A DNA stretch of 55,559 nt from JAPKZH01 sp964537875 (GTDB lineage Bacteria > Acidobacteriota > Aminicenantia > Aminicenantales > UBA4085). Positions 15,022 through 25,600 of this stretch are shown in pieces (the first letter of the stretch is position 1; each line of letters begins with the position of its first letter). The stretch spans positions 1-55,559 of the forward strand of contig CAZIDN010000021.1 of the NCBI GenBank assembly GCA_964537875.1. Reading direction: 5' to 3'. The position numbers and the translations under genes were made by a program. The notes under the pieces were generated by a model. It did not search any database and had not been told where the DNA came from. It was given only the letters and a program-made list of their open reading frames with translations.

Positions 15022-16224
15022 ATGGAACATCTCGAATGTCTCTTCTGCCATAAAAAATATGCCGTGGATGTCTTTCATCCCTTCTGCCCTTCCTGCTCCG
15101 AACCTTTGCTCGTCGCCCGTTCCCGAAGAAAGCGCGCCTTCCATCTTGAAAAAGAGCTGGCCATAGAAAAGTGCCTCGATTTTCTTCCACTCCCCGAGAT
15201 CGTGCCTCATCTCAGCCTGGGCGAAGGCCAGACGCCCCTGATCCGGCTCAGCCGGACCATGAAAAAATTCGGCCTCCCTCCTCTCTATGCCAAGAACGAG
15301 ACGGCCAATCCGACGGCGAGCTTCAAAGACAGAGGGACTGTTGTCGCGGTCCACAAAGCGATCTCGCTTGGGCTCAAGAAAATCGGGACGGTCTCCACGG
15401 GCAATATGGCCGGCTCGACAGCCGCTTACGCCGCTAAGGCGGGACTCCGGAGCTTTGTTTTTGTCAAAGAGGACACATCACGCGAAAAAATCTTTTCGGC
15501 CGGGATCTATGGTCCTGTCCTGTTCACAGTCCGAGGCGATTACGGCCGGCTGTTCCGGCAGAGCTTTGAGATCGGTAAAAAATTCGGCATTTATTTTATG
15601 AACTCGGTGGACCCTTACCGCATCGAAGGATACAAGGTCACGGGCTACGAAACGTTCTTCCAGCTTGGTTCCCGCCCGCCTCGATACATCTTTGTCCCCG
15701 TCAGCGCCGGAGGCCATCTCATCGGGCTCATGCGGGCATTCCAGGATTTGAACAAGGAAAGCCTCATTAAACAATGTCCGACATTCGTTGGAGTCCAAGC
15801 CCGCGGATGTTCACCCCTGGCCCGGGCTTTCCGCCAGAAAAAGGCAACGTTCTCCAGATTTCCAAACCCGAAGACGATCGCCCATGCCATTTCCAATCCA
15901 AATCCGCCGGGCGGAAACATCGTGCTCAAGATCGTTCGCGAAAATGGAGGGATGATCATGGGCGTCTCCGACACGGAAATCTTAAAAGCCCAAAGATGGC
16001 TCGCCGAGCAGGAAGGCATTTTCTGCGACCCCGCTTCGGCCACAACCCTGGCCGGCCTGCTCCAGCTTTCAAAAAGAATATCGTTTAGCGCCCGCGACCA
16101 AATCGTGCTCGTGATCACGGGCAGCGGCCTAAAAACATTGGACGATATGGACATGTTCAAAATCAACGCGCAGGAATCTTCTCTTGAAAGCCTTGAAAAT
16201 AAGATAGAAACTGTGTTATCTTAG
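15022..16224 (+). CDS. thrC: Threonine synthase
   Basis: A 400-residue PLP enzyme converting O-phosphohomoserine to threonine. The N-terminus has a CxxC...CxxC ribbon (C6, C9, C22, C25) found in one class of threonine synthases. The PLP lysine is K102 in TASFKDRG. STGNMAGSTAAYAAKAG is the substrate/PLP phosphate region, VPVSAGG follows, and the C-terminal ITGSGLK loop is present. RBS GGGAGGAAG precedes the ATG. The gene stands alone on the plus strand between tadA (divergent) and hflK. Composite repeat R3/R2 starts right after the stop codon. The homoserine dehydrogenase of the same pathway is 2.7 kb upstream on the other strand. Confidence 0.88.
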   Translation: MEHLECLFCHKKYAVDVFHPFCPSCSEPLLVARSRRKRAFHLEKELAIEKCLDFLPLPEIVPHLSLGEGQTPLIRLSRTMKKFGLPPLYAKNETANPTASFKDRGTVVAVHKAISLGLKKIGTVSTGNMAGSTAAYAAKAGLRSFVFVKEDTSREKIFSAGIYGPVLFTVRGDYGRLFRQSFEIGKKFGIYFMNSVDPYRIEGYKVTGYETFFQLGSRPPRYIFVPVSAGGHLIGLMRAFQDLNKESLIKQCPTFVGVQARGCSPLARAFRQKKATFSRFPNPKTIAHAISNPNPPGGNIVLKIVRENGGMIMGVSDTEILKAQRWLAEQEGIFCDPASATTLAGLLQLSKRISFSARDQIVLVITGSGLKTLDDMDMFKINAQESSLESLENKIETVLS

Positions 16225-16227
16225 AGT

Positions 16228-16440
16228 GGGGTCAAAGCTGCACATTTGATAGTCGAGGCCCTCGTGTCGCTGCGAGCCGACAAAGTGACCGTTTCAATCT
16301 AGCCCGGAGGGTCATTCCGGGCGAAGCGAGGAATCTCCTCTTTCCTCGCGAGAGACTTGAGAGGAGATTGCCTCGACGGCTTCGCTGTCTTGCAACGACT
16401 GCGTCGGATTGCCACGGCACAAAGTGCCTGGCAATGACGT
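16228..16440 (+). repeat. Composite repeat R3+R2, copy b
   Basis: Begins GGGGTCAAAGCTGCACATTT, then a divergent middle, then GAATCTCCTCTTTCCTCGCG, AGAGACTTGAGAGGAGATTG and CGGCTTCGCTGTCTTGCAA. It ends with a GGATTGCCACGGCACAAAGT unit related to 8105-8209. The same order recurs inverted at 36797-36993. It ends about 14 bp before the hflK ribosome-binding site, so it occupies the whole space upstream of hflK. Confidence 0.75.
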
Positions 16441-16464
16441 CTTATATTGATTCAGGAGGTGACT

Positions 16465-17451
16465 ATGAGTCGAGAATTTCCCCAGTTTGATTTCAAAATG
16501 CCAAAAATGCCGAAACTTCCCAAGGGCTTCATCAAGTATGCCGTCATCGTGATCGTCGTCCTTATTTTTCTATTCGGCTCCATTTACCAGGTCGCCCAGG
16601 ACGAAATGGGCGTCATCCTCCGCTTCGGCAAGTTCGTCCGGACATCCGATCCGGGACTGCGCTTCAAGCTGCCGCTGAGCATTGAGACCGTGACCAAAGT
16701 TCTCGTCCAACGGCAGCTCAAGATGGAATTCGGCTTCCGGACGACAAGGCCCGGGATCAAATCGGAATATGTGATCACGCCCGAAGCCTCCCAGGAGGCG
16801 CTTATGCTCACGGGAGACCTGAACGTCGTCGTCGTCGAATGGATCGTCCAGTATAAAATCAAGGACCCGTACAAGTTTCTCTTCAAAATGAGAGAAGCCG
16901 AGGCGACCTTCCGCGACATGAATGAAGCCGTCGTGAGGAGGGCCGTCGGGGATAATTCCGTGGATGAAGTGCTCACGATCGGCCGGGCCCGGCTGGCCGC
17001 AGAAGCCAAGGAAGAATTGCAAAAACTCTGCGATCTTTATGAAATCGGCCTCGATGTCAGCCAGCTCATCTTCCAGGATGTCAATCCTCCCGATACCGTC
17101 AAGCCGTCCTTCAATGAGGTCAATGAATCCTTGCAGGAAAAAGAACGGAAGATCAACGAAGCCTGGGCGGAATACAACAATGAAATCCCAAAGGCGACCG
17201 GTGAAGCCGAACAGGCCATCCGGTCGGCCGAAGGCTATGCCAGCGAACGGGTCAACAATTCCATGGGCGATGCCAGCCGCTTCACATCCATCTATCGAGA
17301 ATATGCCAAAGCGCCGCAAGTAACACGAAAAAGAATGTATCTGGAAACCCTCAATGACATCCTGCCCAAGATTAACAGGAAAATTCTCATTGACGACAAG
17401 CTGAAAAATATCGTGCCTCTCTTGAATCTCAGTGAGGAGGTGAAGAAATGA
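16465..17451 (+). CDS. hflK: SPFH/Band 7 protein HflK
   Basis: A 328-residue membrane-anchored SPFH protein. With HflC it forms a large cage that restrains the FtsH protease. A short Met/Pro/Lys-rich cytoplasmic stretch (MPKMPKLPKG) precedes one membrane helix at about residues 22-42. The SPFH domain follows (VAQDEMGVILRFGKF, then PGLRFKLPL) with a helical C-terminal region. The Gly/Gln-rich N-terminus of E. coli HflK is missing. The ATG at 16465 is used because of the AGGAGGT site; an in-frame ATG at 16447 lies before it. The stop overlaps the hflC start as ATGA. Confidence 0.88.
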   Translation: MSREFPQFDFKMPKMPKLPKGFIKYAVIVIVVLIFLFGSIYQVAQDEMGVILRFGKFVRTSDPGLRFKLPLSIETVTKVLVQRQLKMEFGFRTTRPGIKSEYVITPEASQEALMLTGDLNVVVVEWIVQYKIKDPYKFLFKMREAEATFRDMNEAVVRRAVGDNSVDEVLTIGRARLAAEAKEELQKLCDLYEIGLDVSQLIFQDVNPPDTVKPSFNEVNESLQEKERKINEAWAEYNNEIPKATGEAEQAIRSAEGYASERVNNSMGDASRFTSIYREYAKAPQVTRKRMYLETLNDILPKINRKILIDDKLKNIVPLLNLSEEVKK

Positions 17452-18395
17452 ACAAGTCCACCAGAACCATCCTCATCATCGTCGCCGTCCTGCTGGCGTT
17501 CATCGTGATGACCGATGCCGTCTACGTCGTTTCAGAGACCAATCAGGTCGTCATCACCCAGTTCGGCGAACCCATCGGCGGCGCCGTCACGAAAGCCGGA
17601 TTGCATATCAAAACTCCTTTTATCCAGAAAGCCAATTATTTTGAAAAACGTTGGCTGGAATGGGAGGGCGACCCGAACCAGATCCCGACTAAAGATAAAA
17701 AATACATCTGGGTCTTTACCTATTGCCGGTGGAGGATCAGTGACCCCCTCGTCTTCTTCCAGAGAGTTCAGGATGAACGCGGCGCCCATTCCCGGCTCGA
17801 TGATGTCGTGGACGGAGAGACGAGGAATGTCATCGCCAAGTATGACCTGATCGAAATCGTGCGTTCCTCCAACCGCGAGTTTGAGATCTCCGAGGATTCG
17901 GCGCTGCTGGATTTTTCGGACGTCAAGAATAAGATCCAATCGGGCCGCGATCATATAGCCAAGATGATCCTGGAAAATGCCTCCAAAATCACTCCGACGT
18001 TCGGCCTCGATCTCAAGGATGTCAAGATCAAACGGGTGAATTATGTCGATGAGGTCCAGAAGAAGGTCTTTGACCGGATGATCGCCGAACGACAGAGGAT
18101 CGCCTCCAAGTACCGGTCGGAGGGTGACGGCAAAAGCGCGGAGATCAGGGGACAGAAAGAGCGGGAACTGAAGAGAATCCAGTCCGAAGCCTACAAGAAG
18201 GCCCAGGAGATCAAGGGAAAGGCGGACGCGGAAGCAACCCGGATCTATGCCCAGGCCTACAATCTGGACCCTGAGTTCTACCAGTTCCTGAAGACGCTGG
18301 AAACATACCGGACCAGCCTGGCCAAGGAAACCTGGCTGTTGCTTTCAACCGACAGCGAGTTCCTCAGGTATTTGAAGAGCTCAGAAATCAGATAA
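17448..18395 (+). CDS. hflC: SPFH/Band 7 protein HflC
   Basis: A 315-residue partner of HflK with an N-terminal membrane helix (ILIIVAVLLAFIVMTDAVY) and an SPFH domain (YVVSETNQVVITQFGEP). HflC-type sequences include FVYCRWRI-like FTYCRWRISDPL, VKIKRVNYVDEVQKKVFDRM and ERQRIASKYRSEGDGKSAEI. The C-terminal helix is long and charged. Translation is coupled to hflK. The gene ends one base from the convergent desulfhydrase gene, so transcription from the two sides meets here. Confidence 0.9.
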   Translation: MNKSTRTILIIVAVLLAFIVMTDAVYVVSETNQVVITQFGEPIGGAVTKAGLHIKTPFIQKANYFEKRWLEWEGDPNQIPTKDKKYIWVFTYCRWRISDPLVFFQRVQDERGAHSRLDDVVDGETRNVIAKYDLIEIVRSSNREFEISEDSALLDFSDVKNKIQSGRDHIAKMILENASKITPTFGLDLKDVKIKRVNYVDEVQKKVFDRMIAERQRIASKYRSEGDGKSAEIRGQKERELKRIQSEAYKKAQEIKGKADAEATRIYAQAYNLDPEFYQFLKTLETYRTSLAKETWLLLSTDSEFLRYLKSSEIR

Positions 18396-18396
18396 T

Positions 18397-19467
18397 TTAT
18401 TTTAAGTATTCGACCAGCTTGTGTTTGTTGGGGAAGAGGGCCGGGGTTCCTCCCGTGTGAAAGAAAACAACCTTGTCCGTCTTTTCAAAATAGCCTTTCT
18501 TGATAAGGTCGACCAGTCCGGCCATGGCTTTGGCCGTATACACCGGGTCCAGGACGATTCCCTCCTTCGTGAAGACCAAGCGGATGATATCGGCAACTTC
18601 CTGATTGACGATCCCGTAGCCGTCCTTGATATATTCATCAAAAACAATCACATCCCCGCTTTGGATATGAGTCTTTAGGCCCATGGCCTTCTCCGTGGCC
18701 TGGGCGATCGTCAAGACATCCCTTCCGAATGTCACTTTTCCGTCCGAAACGCTGATGCCGAGTACTTTTGTGCCCTCTGCCAGAGTTTTGGCGCCGACGG
18801 CAAGTCCGGCTTGGGTGGCGCCGGAGCCCGTGGAATGGATGACATAATCGGCCTGAACGCCCAAGGCTTTAGCCTGCTCAACCATTTCGACATAGGCGTT
18901 CACATAGCTGATCGCCCCCAGCGGCAGATCCATGGATCCTAACGGCATCGAACCCCCGACGGCCACGAGATAAGCCGTATGTCCCTGTTCCTTGACCTCC
19001 CGGGCTACTTCTTCGGCGACGGCTAAGGCATCCTCTTGCTTCACGATCTTGCCTTTGACCGCTTCCTTGATCCGGATATCGGCGCCGAGGATGTAATCCA
19101 ACAGCAAGTTCCCGTCATACTCCGCAGGCAAATCGTAGGTTTTGAATAGGATCAAAATCGGCTTGATGCCGAACCTCACGGCCGCAGCCGCCGTCTGCAT
19201 GCACCAGTTGGATTGGAGGCTGGCCCAGGTGATAATGACATCGGCTTTTTTGGCCAATACATCCGGGATAATGAATTCCAACTTGCGCGACTTATTCCCG
19301 CCAAAAGCCAAGCCCGTTAGATCTTCCCTCTTGATATAAATATCAGGCCCGCCGAGTTCTGCCGTCAAATGCTCCAGCTTCCGGAACGGCGTCGGCGCGT
19401 GGATGAGGTTGACCCGGGGAAACTTCTCCAGACTTTTTTTCAGGTTGTCGATATCATAGGACGCCAT
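18397..19467 (-). CDS. PLP-dependent D-cysteine desulfhydrase / ACC deaminase family
   Basis: A 356-residue fold-type II PLP enzyme. KREDLTGLAFGGNKSRKLEF holds the PLP lysine (in GNKSRKLE) and is diagnostic of the DcyD/ACC deaminase family. The conserved SLQSNWCMQTAAAA region and STGSGATQAGL follow. The family either breaks D-cysteine to pyruvate, sulfide and ammonia or opens 1-aminocyclopropane-1-carboxylate, and I cannot assign which from reading alone. GGAGGGATCG is a good ribosome-binding site. No sulfur or plant-hormone context is present; it sits alone between hflC and the efflux operon. Confidence 0.78.
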   Translation of the reverse strand: MASYDIDNLKKSLEKFPRVNLIHAPTPFRKLEHLTAELGGPDIYIKREDLTGLAFGGNKSRKLEFIIPDVLAKKADVIITWASLQSNWCMQTAAAAVRFGIKPILILFKTYDLPAEYDGNLLLDYILGADIRIKEAVKGKIVKQEDALAVAEEVAREVKEQGHTAYLVAVGGSMPLGSMDLPLGAISYVNAYVEMVEQAKALGVQADYVIHSTGSGATQAGLAVGAKTLAEGTKVLGISVSDGKVTFGRDVLTIAQATEKAMGLKTHIQSGDVIVFDEYIKDGYGIVNQEVADIIRLVFTKEGIVLDPVYTAKAMAGLVDLIKKGYFEKTDKVVFFHTGGTPALFPNKHKLVEYLK

Positions 19468-19584
19468 CGATCCCTCCTTGGTCTCCGTCTATTTCCGGTT
19501 AACAAGAAATCGGCACCGGGGCTTTTTGAAAATCCAGACTCATATTTTATACCAATTATTGAGCCATGGGGAAACGTCTCTTTT

Positions 19585-22500
19585 CTATTTTAGGCTTTGT
19601 TTGAGCTCGCGGTATTTTTCGGCCGCCCAATTCCGGATCCGGTCGCCGTATAAATAAAATATCGGGATGACGATCAGGATGAAGATCGTCGAAGTGACCA
19701 GCCCGCCCAGCGTCGAGAGCGCCAGGGTAGACCAAATTTGCCTCTTCACCCCCGTCTCTGCCTGAATCAGAAGCAACGGCAGCATGCCCAGGACGGTCGT
19801 GCTTGTCGTCATGAAGATCGGCCTGACCCTCTCCCTCGATCCCTGCACGACCGCCTCGAACACTCCCATTCCCTGCCGCCTCTTCAAATTGATGTGATCG
19901 ACCAGAAGGATAGCATTATTGACAACGATTCCCATCAGTAAAATGACTCCGATATAAGCCGACGAATCGAACGGAAACTTGGCCACGATGAACGCCACGA
20001 AGACACCGATCAGCGCCAGCGGCACCGAAAGCATAATAAAAAATGGATGGACTAAGGATTCATACAGGCTGGCCAGGATCATGAAGATGATGAGGAGGGC
20101 AAAGACGATGGCCATCTTGATCTGGCCTTTTTCTTCTTCCGTCATCAGCCACCTTTCTTCCAGGGTGGCTGAGAATCCCGGCGGGAGATGGAGGCTGGCG
20201 AAGATTGCCTTCCGGTATCGTTCTTCGGCTTTTGCCGGTCCCCGGAATTCCCATGAAACCCTCTCCTGGAACTGCTGATTCTCCCTTTCGATGGCGCCGG
20301 CGATGGGACGCTCTTCAAGCTGCGAGATCTCTCCCAGCCTCAAATATTCGCCCCGCGGCGTTTTGATCATGGCATCTTGCAAATTCCGCAGGTCCATGGT
20401 CTCCGCTTCGGGAAATTTGACCGACACGGCGATCTGCTTGCCTTCCAAGCTGATCCGGACGGCGGAGCCAAAATATCCGCGCATGAGGGTCCCCAGATGA
20501 TAATAGAGATATTGCGGATCAATATCGTATTTCCTGAGGGCTTCTTTATCGATCTTGAGGATGTTCTCGAAAGTATCTCCGCGAAACCAGCCCCAACGGG
20601 AGGATGAGCGAGCCGTTTCTTTAATCCGCGGATTTTTTTTCAAGGTTTTCTCGAGCTCGGAGGCGAAATCCCTCAGCTTCTTCAAATTATAACCGTAAAA
20701 TTTTATGTAAGAACTCAGGTAGGTTCCGGACCCCATGCTAGAGCCATAGTATTGCGGGTCGAAGCCCATGACATAAATATCCACTCCGGCGTACTGGGTA
20801 GCCAGCTGGATGAGCTCTTCTTTCATCAGGTAAGGCCGGTAGGAATTTTCGATCTCGGGAGGAAAACTGATTTGCAGACGAGCGCTTTCCCCATAAATAT
20901 CCGCGATCATTTCTTTTTCGTAGGGAGCCTCCATAACTTTATCTTCGAATTTTTTGATGGCCTCGTCGGTTCTTTCGATGCTTGTCCCGGGCGGCGTCCC
21001 GAGGCTGACATAGAGATACTCTCGGTAACTATACCTCGGCCATGAACCGATCGGCACTTCCGCGCGGAACCATTTGTAACTCCCGTATAAAATAGCGACC
21101 ACGATGAGGAACACCTCCAGGGGATGCCTCAGGATGAATCGCAGGAATCGTTCGTACCCCGCCCGCACCTTCTCTTTTGGGACTCCCTTGCGTTTTTCGA
21201 CCAGCTTCGGGCTCAGGGCAGGAATCAAGGAAAAAGAAACAAGAAGCGACCCCGCCAGCGCCGAGGCGATGACGATCGCCAGCGGGAGATAATACATTTT
21301 CAGCCGCCCCTGAAAATAGGGAAAGGTGAAAAAGACGGCCATCGTCGTCAGCGTCGAGGCCAGGACTGCCACAAACACTTCCTTGGGCCCCCGGATGGCG
21401 GCCTCCCGGGGCGCCAGCCCCTTTTCTCTCAGCCTCAAAATATTCTCAAAGACGACAATTGAATTATCGACGAACATCCCGAACCCGAGGGCCAGCGCGC
21501 CCAGCGTCAGCATATTCATCGAGATCTTGAAAAAATAGATGAGGTTGAAGGTGATGACGAGGCTGAAGGCAATCGAGGACAGGATCAAGAGCGACGGCCG
21601 CAGCCTTCGCAGCACGACGAAAATCATGATAAAGACGACCACCGTGATGATTCCGGCCAGCAGGTAGAGGTCGCGCAGGTTCTTCTGGATAGCCTGGCTT
21701 TCGTCGTATGCGGCCTTGAAGATCAGGTCTTGGGGCAGCTCCTTTTTGAGACTCTCCAGCCTGTTTTTCACCGCCCGGGAAACCTTGAGAGTATTGGTTC
21801 CTTTCTCTTTTGTCATGGACAGGTCGACCGTCGGCTTCCCGTTGATCCGGTTGATATAGGCGACGTCACCATAAGCAGGGGCGAGCTCCGCTACGTCTTT
21901 GAGGAGAATCGGGTTTTGGCCCGAATGGGCTATAACGACCTCGCCCATTTCTTTGAGGCTGGAGAGTGTATCCATGACCTTGAAAATATATTCCTGATTG
22001 CCTTTTTTGACTTTTCCGGCCGGAAAGGTCCTGAGCCGCTCCTGGAGCGCCCATAAAATCTTAAGAGGCTGGATTTCATAGGCTTTTAATTTTTTCTTAT
22101 CGAGAGTGATCCGGATTTCGGGGTCGGAGCCGCCGCGCACGCTGACGCTCGTCACGCCCTGGACCGATCCGAGGCCGAATTCAAGCTTGTCTTTGACCAT
22201 CTCGCGCATTTTTTGAAGAGAATAATTTCCCGAGATGGTGTAGCGCAGAAACGGCTGAACCTGAAAGGCTTCGGGGATATAGGGCACGACCGTGGGCCTG
22301 ACCTCGTAAGGCACACTCGAGGAAAACCGCCTTCTGGCTTTGGCGATTTCCTCCTTCAGGGCGATATTGGCGAATTCCATATTGGTCTTCGGGTCGAACT
22401 CCAGGGTAATCGTGGATGCGCCTATTTGTGAAATGGAGGTGATTTTTCGTACGCCCCTGACTGCGTAAACTGCTTCCTCGAGCGGCGCCGTGATCTGCGT

Positions 22501-22674
22501 CTGGATGATTTCCGGCGGCACTCCAGGCCAGCTCGCTCTGACAGAAACCGTCGGAAAATCTTCTTTGGGCTCGAGCTCTAGCGGCGTGTTGAGAAATGAA
22601 TAGACGCCGAGTACGAGCACCCCTAGATAAATCATGGCCGTCGCGACGGGCCGGTCGATAAATATCTTTATCAT
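19585..22674 (-). CDS. RND efflux pump, inner-membrane subunit (second of two)
   Basis: A 1029-residue HAE1/AcrB-type transporter with the usual duplicated layout: TM1, a large periplasmic loop, TM2-6, and the same again. The N-terminus IKIFIDRPVATAMIYLG is typical. The TM4 motif is FVDNSIVVFEN, with D403 kept and the second acidic residue of AcrB (D408) replaced by N404. TM10 has VVNNAILLVDHIN. It begins 18 bp after the stop of the other RND gene, so the pair resembles MdtB-MdtC type two-pump systems. It is the last gene of the operon that starts with the membrane fusion protein. The substrate is unknown. Confidence 0.92.
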   Translation of the reverse strand: MIKIFIDRPVATAMIYLGVLVLGVYSFLNTPLELEPKEDFPTVSVRASWPGVPPEIIQTQITAPLEEAVYAVRGVRKITSISQIGASTITLEFDPKTNMEFANIALKEEIAKARRRFSSSVPYEVRPTVVPYIPEAFQVQPFLRYTISGNYSLQKMREMVKDKLEFGLGSVQGVTSVSVRGGSDPEIRITLDKKKLKAYEIQPLKILWALQERLRTFPAGKVKKGNQEYIFKVMDTLSSLKEMGEVVIAHSGQNPILLKDVAELAPAYGDVAYINRINGKPTVDLSMTKEKGTNTLKVSRAVKNRLESLKKELPQDLIFKAAYDESQAIQKNLRDLYLLAGIITVVVFIMIFVVLRRLRPSLLILSSIAFSLVITFNLIYFFKISMNMLTLGALALGFGMFVDNSIVVFENILRLREKGLAPREAAIRGPKEVFVAVLASTLTTMAVFFTFPYFQGRLKMYYLPLAIVIASALAGSLLVSFSLIPALSPKLVEKRKGVPKEKVRAGYERFLRFILRHPLEVFLIVVAILYGSYKWFRAEVPIGSWPRYSYREYLYVSLGTPPGTSIERTDEAIKKFEDKVMEAPYEKEMIADIYGESARLQISFPPEIENSYRPYLMKEELIQLATQYAGVDIYVMGFDPQYYGSSMGSGTYLSSYIKFYGYNLKKLRDFASELEKTLKKNPRIKETARSSSRWGWFRGDTFENILKIDKEALRKYDIDPQYLYYHLGTLMRGYFGSAVRISLEGKQIAVSVKFPEAETMDLRNLQDAMIKTPRGEYLRLGEISQLEERPIAGAIERENQQFQERVSWEFRGPAKAEERYRKAIFASLHLPPGFSATLEERWLMTEEEKGQIKMAIVFALLIIFMILASLYESLVHPFFIMLSVPLALIGVFVAFIVAKFPFDSSAYIGVILLMGIVVNNAILLVDHINLKRRQGMGVFEAVVQGSRERVRPIFMTTSTTVLGMLPLLLIQAETGVKRQIWSTLALSTLGGLVTSTIFILIVIPIFYLYGDRIRNWAAEKYRELKQSLK

Positions 22675-22692
22675 AGGCTTATAGCCTTATTA

Positions 22693-25600
22693 TCATTGCA
22701 AGCTTTTTTCTTTCCGCTGCTCCACCCACTCATAGACCACCGGGATCAAAATCAAAGTCAATAGCGTGGAAAAGAGCAGCCCACCGGCGACCACGATACC
22801 CAAGGGCTTTAAAAGCTCCGATCCCCGCGCCAAGCCGAGGGACATCGGGATGAGCCCCGCCACTGTATCTAAAGAGGCCATGAGAATCGCTCTCAGGCGG
22901 GTCATGCATCCTTCAACGACCGATTCCCGAAGGCGCTTTCCGCTTTTCCGGAGTTGATTGATAAAATCAATTTCGACGATCGCGTCATCGACGACAAGAC
23001 CGACCAAGACGACCATGCCGATAATGGACATGACATTGATGGACTGCCTGCCGATATACAGGGAAACGAAAGCGCCGGCGGCTCCCATGGGCAGGGTGAG
23101 CATCACCAGGAAAGGATGGAGCAGCGACTCGAATTGAGCTGCCATGATCATATAAGTCAGAAGAGTGGCTAATAAAAGCGCCAGAACCAGGCTTTGGAAC
23201 GACTTCTTCATTTCTTCCTGCTCTCCGCCGAACACAATCTGGTAGCCTTCGGGAAGCGGCGTGCGCCGGATTTGTTCATTGATCGCGGGAACGACCTGGC
23301 TTATTTTTGCATCATGAAGATTGGCCATGATCAAGATCTCTCGCTGCTGGTTCTCCCGCCGAATCTCCTGGGGACCCCTGGCCGGCTCGACCGTCACCAA
23401 GTCTCTCAAGGGGATGAGCGTGTTTTGGTATGGGAGCTGGCCGTCGAGAAGGGCTTCGATCGTGGCCCGAGAGCTCTCGTCGAAACGGACGTAAACATCG
23501 TACTTTTTCTCCATTTCACTGAACTGGGTCGCTCTCTTTCCCCGAACCGCATTGACCAGATAGTTGGTGATGACGCTTGGTGAAAGGTTGGCGTATCGCT
23601 CCAGGGCGTCCTTTCTGATTTTGACTCTGAATTCCGGCTTCCCTTCTCCGATGTTGGTGTTCAGATCGACAAGGCCCCCGATGTTTTTCAGCCGCTCGAC
23701 AAATTCCTGTGAAATCACTTTCAGTCGGCTCAGCTCGAGCCCTTGAACCTTAAGGACGATCTGGGCGGAAGAAAAGGCGAGGAATTCCGCCAGCGCCGAC
23801 TCTTCTCGAGCGACCGTGTAGCTGACGTCGGGGTAATCGGCGAGCCGTCGTCGCAAGTTCTCCAACGTCGGTTCCAATTGGGACGACTTATCCACTTCGA
23901 CAAAGATCCGGGCGGAGTTGAGAGAGATGTCGGAGCTCGAGCTTTCCATACCGCTGACAATCCCGATCTGGGAGAAGGTGACCTTGACCGGAGGCATCGC
24001 TTTCAGACTCTGCTCGAGGGCCGAGACGATATCCGCCGACTGTTCAAGCGAATAATCGACGGGGGTTTTCATTTGTAGTTCAAAAGACGTGGCTTTGATC
24101 GGCGGCATATGCTCTCGGGGGAGCAGCGCCCCGATATAGAACGTCACGCCGAAAAATATCAGGGCGGTCAGGCCGATCTTGACCTTATGGTCCAGACTCC
24201 ATACCAGCCACCCCTGATAGCGCGTGCGGAAGGGTAAATAAACGGAATTGAAAACCCGGAACACGAATTTGATGATCGGCTTGAAAGGAAGGGCCAGATA
24301 GTGAAAGACGAGACCTAGGAGTTGGGTCAAATAGCTGGCCAGGAAATTCAGAACGAGATAAATCCCTTTGAGGATCTTATACAGAAGCCATTGCAGCCCT
24401 TTCCAAGGATAGAGCAGAAATCCCAGTTTCGACCGTGAGCTTGTCCATTTGTGGGAAGCGCCCCCCGAGTCAAGGCCTGGCTTTAATGCGACGGAGCCAA
24501 ACTTCAATTTTCGAGCTTGGAGCATCGGAAGCAGCGTCAAAGAGACCAGAAGCGACGCGACAAGGGAGAAGGTCACGGTCAGAGCGGCATCTTTGAACAA
24601 CGGGCCAGCCACGCCACGGACATAAATGATCGGCAGGAAGACGACGACTGTCGTCAGCATTGTGGCCGTGACCGCCCCGCCGACTTCCTTGGTTCCGATG
24701 AGGGCCGCTTCGGGGGGACTTTTCCCCAAGCTTCGGTGCCGGAAGATGTTTTCCGAGACGACGTCGGCGCAATCGTCGAGCATGCCCACCCCCAAGGCCA
24801 GACCGCCGAGCGACATGATGTTGAGGGTGATGTTGCAAAAATAGAGAAGATTGAACGTGGCGATGATCGAGATGGGAATGACCACATTGATGATGATAGG
24901 TGATTTCCACTCTTGGAGGAAAAGAAAGACGACGAGAAACACCAGGATCGCCCCCTGGATGATCTCGCCGGAAACAGCCTTGATGACGGATTCGATGTAT
25001 CCCGCCTGCTCGGAAACGATGAAGATATTCGTCTTAGGATTTTCTTTCTTGATCTGGTCGATGATTTGTTTGGCCAGCCGCGTGACTTTGACGGTATTGG
25101 CCCCGGCTTCTTTGTGGACAAGGATGCCGATGCTTTCTATCCGGTCGAGCCGGGTCATCCCCTGCCGTTCTTTAATGGCGTCTTTGATCTGGGCGATGTC
25201 CTTGAGCCGGATGACCCCCTTCTCTTTGGTCGTCTTGAGATTGATCTCGCCGATCTCATTGACGGATTCGAACTCGCCGACGACGCGGATGGCATACTTG
25301 AACATTCCTTTGCGGATGGTCCCGCCTTGGAGGTTTTGGTTAAACGCGTCCACCCGGCTGGCTACTTCATCGATCGTCAACCCGTAGAGCGCCAGGAGCC
25401 GCGGGTTGATTTCGATCTGGATCTCGCGCTCGATACCCCCCGTGATTTCCGCCGAGCCGATCCCCTCGATTTGTTCAAGGCGCGGCTTGACGAGCTCCTC
25501 GGCGAAACTTTTAAGCTCCAAAAGATTGCTTTCGCCCGAAACGGCCAGGACGAGGATTGGCTTGCTCTGCGGGTCCATGGGAATGATGACGGGGTTATCG

